The notes under the pieces were generated by a model. The model did not search any database, had not been told where the DNA came from, and worked only from the letters and a program-made list of their open reading frames with translations. The position numbers and the translations under genes were made by a program. DNA of 47,094 bases from an uncultured Prevotellaceae bacterium. GTDB lineage: Bacteria; Bacteroidota; Bacteroidia; Bacteroidales; Bacteroidaceae. Positions 46,816 to 47,094 of this stretch are shown here, one piece after another. Every line of letters starts with the position of its first letter. Within the stretch, counting starts at the first letter, position 1. The stretch spans positions 1-47,094 of the forward strand of contig CADACW010000022.1 in NCBI GenBank assembly GCA_902786565.1, read 5' to 3'.

Positions 46816-47094
46816 TTAACTCCCAGAAAGCCGATTTCTTTCCAAAACACGTAAGGGCTTCCTCTGAAGAAGGGCCGTCCAAACTTGAACTCCCCTCCGA
46901 TCACCCGCTGAGAAAGAACCGTCCAAACTCTTAAATTCTCTATTCATAGAAAATGTATTTCTTTTTGTAAAACGCGAATTATCAATAATTTATCACGAAT
47001 TAATCATTAATTTTTATTTATTAATAATTTGTGGTTAATTCATGGTAATTCGCAACTTATATTAAAAACCAAGCAAATTAACATTTTTAACATT
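46816..47094. other. AT-rich non-coding region with a short direct repeat
   Basis: No reading frame of note to the window end. CCGTCCAAACT occurs at 46875-46885 and 46919-46929. From about 46930 the DNA is very AT-rich, with ACGCGAATTATC, TCACGAATTAATC and similar degenerate units that resemble the leader regions of Bacteroidota outer-membrane genes. The next gene is probably outside the window. No function is assigned. Confidence 0.55.

Overview
The window looks like a chromosomal segment from a member of the Bacteroidota, most likely a Prevotella-like (Prevotellaceae) gut or rumen bacterium. The support is: repeated promoters of the form TTTG, 19-20 bp, TAnnTTTG (734-765, 10394-10423, 13509-13539, 36046-36077 and, on the minus strand, 10179-10209, 13461-13491, 31567-31598); families typical of the phylum (DUF4301, DUF4294, DUF5715, RprXY-like two-component system, fused KorA, PorT-like barrel); exported proteins with Gln right after the predicted signal peptidase site; and a dockerin-like tail on a pectate lyase. 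No rRNA, tRNA, CRISPR array or insertion sequence was seen. The species is inferred, not proven.

Layout. 1-2.9 kb is accessory and AT-richer: the 3' end of a modular surface protein whose last module is bracketed by a 35-bp direct repeat, then a DarTG ADP-ribosylation toxin-antitoxin pair between two copies of a REP-like palindromic element. 2.9-13.4 kb is mostly housekeeping: outer-membrane barrel and lipoprotein, glutamine synthetase, MsrA, an EamA transporter, a nucleoside-transporter-like/ruvB/coaD operon, a small 59-aa protein with a free-methionine-sulfoxide reductase, and recQ. A likely small RNA lies between recQ and guaD.

13.8-31.6 kb is dominated by two long operons running tail to tail. 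The plus operon (guaD, uxuA, a GINT1-like propeller protein, two glycosyltransferases, a Wzx-type flippase fused in frame to a glutaminyl cyclase) meets the minus operon (MATE, cytidylate-kinase-like, phosphoesterase, rmlB, HicB-like, membrane protein, purT, FdtA-like ketoisomerase, acyltransferase, FdtB-like transaminase, Bax1-I, DUF5715) with an 8-bp overlap. Together RmlB, FdtA-like, FdtB-like and the acyltransferase can make a dTDP-3-acylamino-3,6-dideoxyhexose, which the glycosyltransferases and flippase could use for a surface glycan.

31.7-47.1 kb holds DUF4301, an RprXY-like two-component system, a PD-(D/E)XK AAA-ATPase, ybeY, the korAB 2-oxoacid:ferredoxin oxidoreductase, sufC-sufD without an adjacent sufB, an orphan vsr, and a family-9-type pectate lyase. 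Three intergenic sites carry a striking array of GATAA-N7-TTATC palindromes at an exact 22-bp period, and several sites carry 7-bp tandem repeats, one of them inside glnA.
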